Part shown: piece after piece, positions 1 to 7,009 of the stretch | Position numbering within the stretch: the stretch's first letter is position 1 | Layout: each line of letters starts with the position of its first letter | Assembly (NCBI GenBank): GCA_002392705.1 | Contig: DGHP01000149.1 | Span: 1-15,243 of the forward strand | Source of the DNA: Lachnospiraceae bacterium UBA3845 | GTDB taxonomy: Bacteria; Bacillota; Clostridia; Lachnospirales; Lachnospiraceae | Length of the DNA stretch: 15,243 bases | Direction of reading: 5' to 3' | Notes under the pieces: generated by a model | Databases searched by the model: none | What the model saw: only the letters and a program-made list of their open reading frames with translations | What the model was told of the DNA's origin: nothing | Program-made: the position numbers and the translations under genes

Positions 1-2
1 GC

Positions 3-923
3 ATTGAACAGGTTGAGAGCATCACCGGTCTTTCGCCCTATTTCTTCACTCCGGACAAACTGGAGTACAAGAAGGACGCGGATCTTCTCAAGGGCGGACT
101 TGTCTATGCGGACGCGATTACCACCGTCAGCCCGACCTACGCCGAGGAGATCAAGACCGAGTACTACGGCGAAGGCCTGGAAGGTCTGATGCGGGCAAGG
201 TCCGGCGATCTGCGCGGGATTATCAACGGTATCGACTATGATACCTTCAATCCCGAGACGGATGACAAGATTCCGGTTCAGTACAATGCGCGAACCTTCC
301 GCGTGGAGAAGTCAAAGAACAAGACTGCACTTCAGCAGGAGCTCGGACTGGAAGTGAACGATAAGGTCATGATGATCGGTATCGTATCCAGGCTTACTGA
401 CCAGAAGGGCTTTGACCTGATCGCCTACGTGATGGATGAACTCTGCCAGGATGCGGTACAGCTGGTAGTCCTCGGAACCGGAACCGAACAGTATGAGAAT
501 ATGTTCCGTCATTTCGCATGGAAGTATCCGGGAAAAGTATCCGCCAATATCTATTATTCGGATCCTCTTTCCCATAAGATCTATGCGGCATCCGATGCCT
601 TCCTGATGCCGTCCCAGTTTGAGCCATGCGGCCTGTCCCAGCTGATGAGCCTGCGTTACGGAACCCTGCCGATTGTCCGCGAGACAGGAGGCCTGAAGGA
701 TACGGTAGAACCGTATAACGAGTTCGAGAAGACCGGAACAGGCTTCTCCTTCAGTAATTACAATGCCCATGAGATGCTCGGCACCATCCGCTATGCGGAG
801 AAGATTTTCTATGACCGCAAGAGAGAGTGGAACAAGATGGTGGACAGAGCCATGGCGGCGGATTTCTCCTGGCATCACAGTGCTGAGAAGTATCAGGAGA
901 TGTATGACTGGCTGATCGGATAA
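3..923 (+). CDS. glgA: Glycogen synthase, C-terminal part (5' truncated by window)
   Basis: This is the last 306 residues of an ADP-glucose-dependent glycogen synthase (GT5 family, GT-B fold), which adds glucose from ADP-glucose to the non-reducing end of alpha-1,4-glucan in the cytoplasm. The frame is open from base 3, so the gene enters from the left; about 170 N-terminal residues of a usual 475-480 are missing, including the KTGGL substrate loop. Visible family motifs are KGGLVYADAITTVSPTYAEE near the left edge, NGIDYDTFNP, SRLTDQKG (about 387-410) and the catalytic loop PSQFEPCGLSQL with Glu at 621-623, followed by the RETGGLKDTV loop. The frame ends in TAA, and a strong terminator follows 59 bases later, so it is the last gene of its transcript. 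Other glycogen genes, if present, lie to the left. There is no sign of damage. Identification is confident. Confidence 0.96.
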   Translation: MEQVESITGLSPYFFTPDKLEYKKDADLLKGGLVYADAITTVSPTYAEEIKTEYYGEGLEGLMRARSGDLRGIINGIDYDTFNPETDDKIPVQYNARTFRVEKSKNKTALQQELGLEVNDKVMMIGIVSRLTDQKGFDLIAYVMDELCQDAVQLVVLGTGTEQYENMFRHFAWKYPGKVSANIYYSDPLSHKIYAASDAFLMPSQFEPCGLSQLMSLRYGTLPIVRETGGLKDTVEPYNEFEKTGTGFSFSNYNAHEMLGTIRYAEKIFYDRKREWNKMVDRAMAADFSWHHSAEKYQEMYDWLIG

Positions 924-982
924 AAGTCTGATCCGGACACATCGACAGTGAGTTTAAGCTTTAAATCATTCTGAAAGACTGA

Positions 983-1023
983 AAAGGACCGTACTGCACC
1001 GGCAGGCGGTCCTTTCTTTCGTT
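983..1023 (+). terminator. Intrinsic terminator of glgA
   Basis: A perfect 9-bp stem AAAGGACCG (983-991) / CGGTCCTTT (1007-1015) encloses an inner CTGC/GCAG helix (994-997 with 1002-1005). It is followed by a T-rich run around 1013-1027. It lies about 60 bases after the glgA stop and on the correct strand. Confidence 0.9.
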
Positions 1024-1060
1024 TTTCTTAATAGTTCTGACAGGTTTGCTTCATGTACTT

Positions 1061-1075
1061 TCACTGCCGCAGTGA
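1061..1075. promoter_or_regulatory. Operator-like palindrome before the exported-protein gene
   Basis: TCACTGC (1061-1067), one central base, then GCAGTGA (1069-1075) form a perfect 7-bp inverted repeat. It lies 45 bases before the start codon at 1120, downstream of the glgA terminator. The size and position suit a dimeric repressor site. A TAAGAT hexamer (1076-1081) touches its right edge, but I found no well-spaced -35 partner, so the promoter itself is not resolved. Confidence 0.35.
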
Positions 1076-1119
1076 TAAGATTTAGAAGGTTTTAAAATCT
1101 GCTGAAAAGGGGATGTGAC

Positions 1120-1734
1120 ATGAAAAAAGGCTTCAGATGGATTCCCGTTTATATAATAATGGCTCTGGCGGTCTGTTTTTCCGTATCCGCCGCAGCAGAA
1201 TTCTCCGGGGAAGAGGAGGAAGTCAGGGATACAGTGGTCAGCCTCTGTACCGGGATACAGAACTATGACGCCCACGCGGTCAGCAGCTGCCTGAAGAACG
1301 TTTCAAGCCTTACCTATGTGAGTGAGGAGAATGCTCCCTACGTCAACCGTTTTATCAGGGAGAACAATCAGCAGCTGTTTCGCTATGAGATTATGAATCT
1401 GTCGGTGGACGGAGAGAAAGCCACGGTGATGGTTAAGATGCAGTATCCGAACGCCTCCGATATTTTTCAGAAAGCGATGGACCAGCTTTTTCTCTATTCC
1501 ATGACAAAGCCGGATGTAAAGACAGAGAAGGCCGTCCGCAAGTTCGGCAAGTTTATCAGGACATATGCTGAGCTGGTGAATATACCGGTCCGGACAGAGA
1601 TGGTCAGCCTCTCCCTGACAAAGAAAGACGGGACATGGAAGATCGGCAGAATGAGCAGGAAGCTGAATATGATTCTGAATGACGGCTATCCAAAAGCGAT
1701 ACAGAATTTTGAAAAGTCCTATGAAAAGGAATAA
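1120..1734 (+). CDS. Small exported protein of unknown function, NTF2-like/DUF4878-like
   Basis: This encodes 204 residues. The first 26 form a signal peptide: MKK basic start, a hydrophobic core around residues 9-25, and an A-A-A/E-F type cleavage site. The Cys at residue 19 is preceded by L-A-V, a poor lipobox, so a secreted or membrane-tethered protein is more likely than a lipoprotein. The mature part starts with an acidic helix (EEEEVRDTVVSL) and ends with a lysine-rich strand pattern (SLSLTKKDGTWKIGRM). That pattern is typical of the small NTF2-like DUF4878/DUF5105-type exported domains of clostridia; this is a resemblance, not a proven match. The start is supported by AAGGGG at 1107-1112, 7 bases before ATG. 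The gene stands alone between two terminators and has no operon partners. Function unknown. Confidence 0.8.
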   Translation: MKKGFRWIPVYIIMALAVCFSVSAAAEFSGEEEEVRDTVVSLCTGIQNYDAHAVSSCLKNVSSLTYVSEENAPYVNRFIRENNQQLFRYEIMNLSVDGEKATVMVKMQYPNASDIFQKAMDQLFLYSMTKPDVKTEKAVRKFGKFIRTYAELVNIPVRTEMVSLSLTKKDGTWKIGRMSRKLNMILNDGYPKAIQNFEKSYEKE

Positions 1735-1816
1735 ATACGTCGTTGAGGGTCCGGCGGCATCCTTCCGCTGAACCTCTGCAGATATATCCTTCGCTGTCAG
1801 ATTCGAGGAATATCAG

Positions 1817-1860
1817 AAAAGGCCATGTGCGGCAGAGTGATCTGTCACACATGGCCTTTT
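1817..1860. terminator. Bidirectional terminator between convergent genes
   Basis: A perfect 13-bp inverted repeat, AAAAGGCCATGTG (1817-1829) and CACATGGCCTTTT (1848-1860), has an 18-base loop. It carries A and T tracts within the arms, so it can serve the + strand gene ending at 1734 and the - strand gene ending at 1919. A second, weaker inverted repeat GCTGAAAA (1871-1878) / TTTTCAGC (1889-1896) lies between it and the - strand stop and may help end that transcript. Confidence 0.85.
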
Positions 1861-1918
1861 CAGTATGTCTGCTGAAAACTCAGCTGTTTTTTCAGCCGGA
1901 AAAAGCAGAAGAACCTTC

Positions 1919-3721
1919 TTATTCTTTCAGACCTGCCGCAATCAGGTCATTGTAGGAACTCTTGATAGAGTGATAGAGCTCAAGACCGCTTTTCTGACCG
2001 AGCTTTTTCGCGAAGTAGTTGTAGAACTGCTGCTTCGTTGCGGAATTTCTGACGGAAGCAAGCACCAGCTCCGCCTGATCCTGGGTCAGGGCAACGTCAC
2101 TCTTTTTCCGGACAATCTCAGTTACAGCTGCAACAGGGCTCTTATCGGTTTTCTGGTTCTGCCGGCTCTGGCTGCTGATCTGCTTCTGGGACTTCTGATT
2201 CTGGCGCCCCTGTGCATTGTCCTGCCTGTCGGCTTTCTGATTCTGGCGTCCCTGTGCATTGTCCTGTCTGTCGGTTTTCTGGTTCTGCCGTCCCTGGCCG
2301 CTGTTCTTCCTGTCAGACTTCTGGTTCTGCCGGTTCTGGGTATTGCTCTGTCTCTGATTCTGCTGACTCTGGTTCTGCTGGCTCTGACTGCTGTCAGCTG
2401 TCTGCTCCCGTTTCTGACGGCCTCGCCTTGAGCGCCTGCCGGATCTTCCTTCATTATTTCCGGAATCGGAAGAGGGAGGAAGAAGCATGCTGTCTTCCGA
2501 AAGGGCATCAGCCCCGTCATCCGTCAGATTCCCGGTGATTACAGGCAGCGGCATGGCAGAAAAGAAATCATCCGTATCCTCTGCAGCAGAATCTTCCTCC
2601 ATCTGAAGGATCCGGCGGGCAGTTTCCGCTTCGGAGCTATCTGCCTGATCTGCGAAAGGATCCCCGTCCGGAGCATCTGTATAAAGAACAGATCCTGACA
2701 GGCTGTCCGGATTCTTCTTCAAAGTGAAGGAAGCAGAAGCCGGACTTTCCTCAGCCGGAATATACGGAGCAGTTTCTTCAACAGCTGCCAGGAAGGTATC
2801 CACCTGATACATGGTGGAAGCTGGGCTTTCCTCAGCGGAAACATAAGCTGCATCCTCTTCAGCAGAAGTGGAAACTGTGTTTTCCTCAGCAGATGCAGAT
2901 ACTGTGTTTTCCTCATCAGGTGCAGATACTGTGTTTTCCTCAGCAGGTGCAGATACTGTGTTTTCCTCAGCAGGTGCAGATACTGTGTTTTCTTCAGCTG
3001 AAGCGAAAGCTGTGTTTTCTTCAGCATAAGCGGAAATGCTTTTTTCATCACAAGAAATATCAGCTGCTTCTTCTCCTGAAGAAGTCACAACCGCTGTTTC
3101 TTCTGCCGGACTGAAAAGCGCTTCTTCAGCAGAAGAGAACAGTTCATTCCCATCCTCCTGCTGCCGGTAGGCGGACGCAAGGGCCGCTACGGAAGGCGGA
3201 AGGGGTTCAGTTGAATAGACGTTCATATCCGGACGAAGGCCATTCGGAGCGGCATATTCAGACTGCCCCGGATTCTGGTAAGAGCGGCCCGCATTATCTG
3301 CGTAGGGGCTGTCCTGGCCTCTGCGGCGGGATCGTCTGCGGGACCTGCCGGCGTTCGGCGCCGCCAGCGACACATCGATGTTCTCACACCGCGCGATGGT
3401 ATCGGCTCCGAGTTCCAGAGCGGTCTTGATGCAGCAGTCGTAGCCGCTGTCCCTGCTGATGATAAAGTAACGGTTTTCTTTTGTGTAGTGCAGAAAGAGC
3501 AGAGTGATCAGCTGGAAATCCAGCGCATTCGGGGTTCCGACGTGAACCGGGATGAAACGGATCGAGGCCTTCGACGCCATAAGGGCGGTGAGGATATCGA
3601 TCTTGACGTGGTCTGCCTTTTTGCTGTAGAGAATGTTCACTTCGTCGTTTTCCGTCAGGTTCTCAACGCCCTTGAGGCCCTGGCTGTTCACATTCTCATA
3701 GTCAACATAGTAAATAGTCAT
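1919..3721 (-). CDS. PIN-like (NYN/PIN_7-type) nuclease with acidic and Q/N-rich repeat regions
   Basis: This 600-residue protein starts with a PIN-like nuclease domain (about 1-118): IYYVDYENV with acidic D7 and E9, LDFQL with D68, and ISRDSGYD with D91 and D95. These acidic residues suit a metal-dependent RNase site. An arginine patch follows (about 126-134), then a long acidic, Ala/Ser/Glu-rich region (about 190-415) that includes seven 9-residue AEENTVSAP-like repeats (233-295). A second arginine patch (about 426-438) leads into a Q/N-rich basic region with a 14-residue repeat headed by RQNQK (464-524). A compact helical domain closes the protein (about 535-600, TQDQAELVLASVRNS then FYNYFAKKLGQKSGLELYHSIK). 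The start ATG has AAAAAGG 7 bases upstream. It lies downstream of ddh on the same strand but is separated from it by 167 bases and a long hairpin. Short PIN plus helical-tail proteins are familiar in clostridia; the long middle is the unusual part. RNA is the probable substrate, but the target is unknown. Confidence 0.85.
   Translation of the reverse strand: MTIYYVDYENVNSQGLKGVENLTENDEVNILYSKKADHVKIDILTALMASKASIRFIPVHVGTPNALDFQLITLLFLHYTKENRYFIISRDSGYDCCIKTALELGADTIARCENIDVSLAAPNAGRSRRRSRRRGQDSPYADNAGRSYQNPGQSEYAAPNGLRPDMNVYSTEPLPPSVAALASAYRQQEDGNELFSSAEEALFSPAEETAVVTSSGEEAADISCDEKSISAYAEENTAFASAEENTVSAPAEENTVSAPAEENTVSAPDEENTVSASAEENTVSTSAEEDAAYVSAEESPASTMYQVDTFLAAVEETAPYIPAEESPASASFTLKKNPDSLSGSVLYTDAPDGDPFADQADSSEAETARRILQMEEDSAAEDTDDFFSAMPLPVITGNLTDDGADALSEDSMLLPPSSDSGNNEGRSGRRSRRGRQKREQTADSSQSQQNQSQQNQRQSNTQNRQNQKSDRKNSGQGRQNQKTDRQDNAQGRQNQKADRQDNAQGRQNQKSQKQISSQSRQNQKTDKSPVAAVTEIVRKKSDVALTQDQAELVLASVRNSATKQQFYNYFAKKLGQKSGLELYHSIKSSYNDLIAAGLKE
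2150..2332 (-). repeat. 42-bp in-frame tandem repeat in the PIN-like gene (14-residue unit)
   Basis: Four complete 14-residue units and the start of a fifth each begin with RQNQK, at residues 464, 478, 492, 506 and 520. The two central units are almost identical (RQNQK-T/A-DRQDNAQG), while the outer ones have diverged. The product is rich in Gln, Asn, Arg and Lys. Confidence 0.9.
2837..3025 (-). repeat. 27-bp in-frame tandem repeat in the PIN-like gene (9-residue unit)
   Basis: Seven 9-residue units of the AEENTVSAP type cover residues 233-295. The central copies are near-identical at the DNA level (plus-strand core actgtgttttcctcagcagg), and the flanking copies are degenerate. Each unit holds two or three acidic residues, so copy number would set the charge of the linker. 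Confidence 0.92.
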
Positions 3722-3823
3722 TTGTTTGCCTTTTTCCTTTCCGGATCAGCTCATAACCGAGCGATGACTGAAACATCCGAAGGAATTCCGGCAAGACATA
3801 TCATACTGCTGTGATTCAGTTGG

Positions 3824-3872
3824 CGGATTCTGATCAGTACCCGCTTTGAAAACCGGGAATGATAAGAATCCG
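3824..3872. terminator. Long imperfect hairpin after ddh
   Basis: Nested inverted repeats pair CGGATTCT (3824-3831) with AGAATCCG (3865-3872), ATCA (3833-3836) with TGAT (3860-3863), and CCCG (3840-3843) with CGGG (3854-3857), with a 10-base loop. On the - strand it starts 17 bases past the ddh stop. It has no T tract, so it may be a 3'-end protecting or factor-dependent structure rather than a classical terminator. Confidence 0.5.
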
Positions 3873-3888
3873 TAATTGCAGCTCTGCC

Positions 3889-4866
3889 TTACAGATAATG
3901 GGCTCTGAGCCATTCATCCGAGCAGGGAGAGAGATATTTCGGAGCAATGTCAAACATGGTTTTTGCGCCGCTCTGGCCATCCAGGTTCATACGCCAGGCT
4001 GCACGGGCGACGGCTGCCAGGACAGATCCTGTGAATTCCGGGTTGGAATCCAGTTTCAGGCTGAACTCAATCACATGCTTTTGATCGCCGGTCTGGCCGG
4101 AATAGATGACAGAACCGCCGTGGGGAAGTCCCCTGTGATCCCGGAGGAGTTCTTCCTCCGATATAAAATGTACGGTTGTGTCATAATCGGAGAAGTAATT
4201 GGGCATCTCCTTGATCTCTTTTTCAATGCGGGCTGTGTCAGCGCCGTCCTCGGCAACGACCCAGCACTCACGGGTATGCTTTTCGCGCGCGCTCAGCTGC
4301 GGGTTCAGTCCGTCGCGGACGGCCTGCAGAGCTGCGTCAACGGGAACCGTATACTGACGCGCGTCCTTCACCCCGTCTATACGGCGGATTGCGTCTGAAT
4401 GTCCCTGTGATACCCCGCGTCCCCAGAATGTGTAATCGTGTCCGTCCGGGAGAACAGAATGGGCGTAAAGTCTGCTCAGTGAAAACATGCCCGGATCCCA
4501 TCCGCAGGAAATGATGCCGACCTTGCCCGCTGAAAGGGCGGCCTGGTTGACATGGCAGAAATGAGCCGGGATATTGGCATGGGTGTCGAAGCTGTCTACT
4601 ACGTTATACAGAGCCGCGTACTTCGGCGTCATCCCGGGAAGATCCGTAGCGCTTCCGCCGCAGATAACCAGAACGTCAATCTCGTCTGTCATCTTCTCAA
4701 GATCGTCCGTATGACGGACTTCAACGCCTTCAGTTGCGATCTGGACAGTCTTCGGGTCACGTCTTGTAAAGACAGCGGCAAGTTCCTGGTCGGGATTCAG
4801 ATTCACTGCTTTCTCGACCCCTTTGCCAAGGTTGCCGTAACCAAGGATGCCAATTCGAATACTCAT
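3889..4866 (-). CDS. ddh: meso-Diaminopimelate dehydrogenase
   Basis: This 325-residue protein matches the family length of about 320-330. It catalyses the NADPH-dependent reductive amination of tetrahydrodipicolinate to meso-diaminopimelate, the one-step branch that supplies lysine and peptidoglycan precursors in the cytoplasm (EC 1.4.1.16). Visible features are the N-terminal Rossmann motif GYGNLG (9-14), CGGSATDLP (69-77), the substrate-side motif GWDPGMF (122-128), WGRGVSQGHSDAIRR (148-162) and the C-terminal LPHGG and LKLDSNPEFTGS segments. The order and wording closely follow the Corynebacterium enzyme as I remember it. AGGAGG and AAAGGA both precede the ATG; the latter is at the better distance. 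A separate promoter and about 150 bases of leader lie upstream, so it is transcribed independently of the ABC operon behind it. No other lysine gene is in view. Confidence 0.95.
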   Translation of the reverse strand: MSIRIGILGYGNLGKGVEKAVNLNPDQELAAVFTRRDPKTVQIATEGVEVRHTDDLEKMTDEIDVLVICGGSATDLPGMTPKYAALYNVVDSFDTHANIPAHFCHVNQAALSAGKVGIISCGWDPGMFSLSRLYAHSVLPDGHDYTFWGRGVSQGHSDAIRRIDGVKDARQYTVPVDAALQAVRDGLNPQLSAREKHTRECWVVAEDGADTARIEKEIKEMPNYFSDYDTTVHFISEEELLRDHRGLPHGGSVIYSGQTGDQKHVIEFSLKLDSNPEFTGSVLAAVARAAWRMNLDGQSGAKTMFDIAPKYLSPCSDEWLRAHYL

Positions 4867-4927
4867 GTTCCTTTTTCCTCCTGCTCATGCACGAAAACAA
4901 TTCTGATAAAGAAGCGCAGGCAAAGGA

Positions 4928-4953
4928 GCCGGCGCCCGGCAGGATGCTGCCGG
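4928..4953 (-). promoter_or_regulatory. Competing hairpins in the ddh leader
   Basis: In the ddh leader RNA, CCGGCAG (plus 4947-4953) pairs with CTGCCGG (plus 4936-4942) across a 4-base loop. The right part of that helix (plus 4936-4940) can instead pair with CCGGC at plus 4928-4932 across a 3-base loop. The two helices exclude each other. No T tract follows either one, and no known riboswitch signature was recognised. Confidence 0.35.
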
Positions 4954-5026
4954 AACAGAACCTGATTTCAGACAGGCCGTGATCCGCTGCATCCAGATCA
5001 GGAAATACGGAAATTACTTCTTTACA

Positions 5027-5055
5027 AATATATCGGGTTCAAAGCCATATGACAA
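5027..5055 (-). promoter_or_regulatory. Sigma-A-type promoter of ddh
   Basis: On the - strand, TTGTCA (-35, plus 5050-5055) and TATATT (-10, plus 5027-5032) are separated by exactly 17 bases. This predicts a start near 5020 and a leader of about 150 bases before the ddh ATG at 4866. It lies between the ABC operon terminator and ddh. Confidence 0.72.
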
Positions 5056-5092
5056 GTTTTTTTTCTCCGGCTCTTTCCTATATAAATGAACC

Positions 5093-5120
5093 GCGCCCCT
5101 GCAGAAGAGGGCAGGGGCGC
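5093..5120 (-). terminator. Hairpin terminator of the ABC exporter operon
   Basis: A perfect 10-bp GC-rich stem, GCGCCCCTGC / GCAGGGGCGC (plus 5093-5102 and 5111-5120), has an 8-base loop and begins 5 bases after the stop codon. The following tract is only mildly T-rich, but the stem is very stable. Confidence 0.75.
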
Positions 5121-5125
5121 TGATT

Positions 5126-7009
5126 TCAGAGTGTATTTCCGGAAAACTGCCGGGTATACAGCCGGTAGTAATATCCTTTCTTTTCCATGAGCTCCCTGTG
5201 GGAACCCTGTTCGATGATTTTTCCGTCCTGTACGGCAAGGATCAGGTCCGCTTCACGGATGGTGGAAAGGCGGTGGGCGATCAGGAAGGAGGTTTTCCCT
5301 TTCATGATGCCGGAGATGGCCTTCTGGATCAGCTTCTCTGTCTCGGTATCCACGGAGCTGGTCGCTTCGTCCAGAACGAAGATGCGCGGTTTCACCAGGA
5401 TCGCCCTGGCGATGGACAGAAGCTGCTTCTCACCTGTGGAGAGCCGGTCGCCTCCCTCGCCGACCTCCCCGTCCAAAGCTTTGAGGAAAAGGGCATGACG
5501 GTTCGCGGAATCTGTATTGTCCTGATTCTGCGAGCCGATCCGCTCGAGGATTCCGTCCGCCCCGGCTGAGTGGATGGCATCAAGGATCTCTTCGTCGCTG
5601 GCTGTATCGCAGCCGTAGAGCATATTCTCGCGGATGCTTCCGGAGAAGAGATGCGGGGTCTGCAGAACGTAGCCGATGTTGGAGTGCAGCCAGAGCTGGG
5701 ATCGTTCGCGCTCGTCGATCCCGTCGATCAGGATCTGCCCTTCCGTAGGTTCATAGAAGCGGCAGAGAAGGTTGACCAGGGTGGATTTGCCGGCTCCCGT
5801 CTCCCCGACGATGGCGACCGCGGTCCCCTGGGGTACCTTCAGGTTGAAATGGCTGAGAACAAGTTCATTGCTGTCATCATAATGGAAGGACACATCGCGA
5901 AACTCGATATCTCCATGCAGCGGCTCCCAGTTTTCCTTTTTCGGATGAAAACTGTCTCCGTATTTTTCGAGTACCTCCGGGCGGTCCGTCACCCGCGGCT
6001 TTGTATCGCACAGGCGGGTAAAGCGCTCGATGTTGACCTGCATCTGGATCATGGCTGACAGAACCTCCACAAGACGTTCGATCGGATCCATCATTTTCAG
6101 CGCATAGGTCATAAAAACAGAAAGGGTTCCCAGCTGGATCAGACCCTCACGGCTGAGCGCTCCGCCGCGCATGAGAACAAGGGCCAGGGCAAGCCATCCG
6201 CTGAAGGAGATCAGATTGACAAAGAGTCCCCTGACCCGTCCGGCCCGGACTGAATACTGCCGCATTTCCCGGCTCGTCTGCGTGAATTCCTCCTGCATGC
6301 GGTCTTCTATGACCAGGGTTTTGATGGTAAGCGCGCCGGTGATGCTTTCGTTGTAAGCTGCCGAAATACGGGAATTCGCGTCCCGGATCAGCCGGTTCAG
6401 GCGCACGAGTATTTTCTGGAAATAGGCGGAAGCAAGTATAATCACGGGCAGAAGAAAGAGGACCGTGAGGGAGAGGCGCGGGTTGAGGATGACCATCATC
6501 AGGGCCGCGCCCACAATAAAGCAGAGATTCCACAGGCCGTCGGAGAGGTACCAGCTCAGGACGGCAGCGATGCGGTCCGTATCGCTCATGACCCTCGCGT
6601 GGATATATCCCACGGAGTTCTCACTGAAATAGGACAGGGAGAGAGTCTGCAGGTGGTCGAATGCGGCTTTTTTCATATCCCGCCCGAGATACATCTCTAC
6701 CTGGCCGCAGCGGTAGGCGGATATCGTGTTCACGATGACCTGCACCAGAAGGAAGGCCAGGTAGCAGCCCGTGAAACGGGCCAGTCCGGCTGTATTGTTA
6801 TCCGCGACAAAATGGTTGATCGCGTAGCTCTGAAAGAGGGGCAGGACGATATCAAAAAGACCGACGGCCAGATTCGTCAGAATCATCGAAAGAAAGATTC
6901 TCCTGTGCGGCCTGATATAGACTGCCAGCCTGGGAAGACCGAAAAAGGGCAGGTGCGGGGTCTCAGAGCCGTCTTTTCTTCTGCGGGAGGATGCATTATT
7001 CTGATTCAT
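5126..7009 (-). CDS. ABC exporter half-transporter, catalytic-site subunit of a heterodimer
   Basis: This 627-residue type IV ABC exporter half has an N-terminal six-helix membrane domain (about 30-325) and a nucleotide-binding domain (about 365-620). Walker A is GETGAGKST (402-410), the Q-loop is at Q450, Walker B is FVLDE (544-548) with the catalytic Glu present, and the H-loop is H579. The signature is LSTGE (523-527) instead of LSGGQ. A 20-residue polar insertion (about 491-509) sits before the signature. Its ATG overlaps the end of the upstream ABC gene by 14 bases, with GGGGAGG upstream. This coupling, with complementary motif defects in the partner, indicates a heterodimer like TM287/288 or BmrCD. 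The substrate (drug, lipid or peptide) cannot be told from sequence. A stable hairpin ends the operon. Confidence 0.93.
   Translation of the reverse strand: MNQNNASSRRRKDGSETPHLPFFGLPRLAVYIRPHRRIFLSMILTNLAVGLFDIVLPLFQSYAINHFVADNNTAGLARFTGCYLAFLLVQVIVNTISAYRCGQVEMYLGRDMKKAAFDHLQTLSLSYFSENSVGYIHARVMSDTDRIAAVLSWYLSDGLWNLCFIVGAALMMVILNPRLSLTVLFLLPVIILASAYFQKILVRLNRLIRDANSRISAAYNESITGALTIKTLVIEDRMQEEFTQTSREMRQYSVRAGRVRGLFVNLISFSGWLALALVLMRGGALSREGLIQLGTLSVFMTYALKMMDPIERLVEVLSAMIQMQVNIERFTRLCDTKPRVTDRPEVLEKYGDSFHPKKENWEPLHGDIEFRDVSFHYDDSNELVLSHFNLKVPQGTAVAIVGETGAGKSTLVNLLCRFYEPTEGQILIDGIDERERSQLWLHSNIGYVLQTPHLFSGSIRENMLYGCDTASDEEILDAIHSAGADGILERIGSQNQDNTDSANRHALFLKALDGEVGEGGDRLSTGEKQLLSIARAILVKPRIFVLDEATSSVDTETEKLIQKAISGIMKGKTSFLIAHRLSTIREADLILAVQDGKIIEQGSHRELMEKKGYYYRLYTRQFSGNTL

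Noticed and set aside
312..878. Open frame of 188 codons on the - strand opposite glgA
   Set aside because: It is fully antisense to conserved glycogen synthase motifs and has no ribosome site or domain pattern that supports it.
1865..2431. Hydrophobic, Leu-rich open frame on the + strand opposite the Q/N-rich repeats
   Set aside because: The Leu/Val repeats are the reverse reading of Gln/Asn-rich codons in the 42-bp array, so it is a compositional shadow rather than a membrane protein.
2837..3025. CRISPR-like repeat appearance
   Set aside because: The 27-bp units follow each other with no unique spacers and keep one reading frame in a larger gene, so this is a coding tandem repeat.
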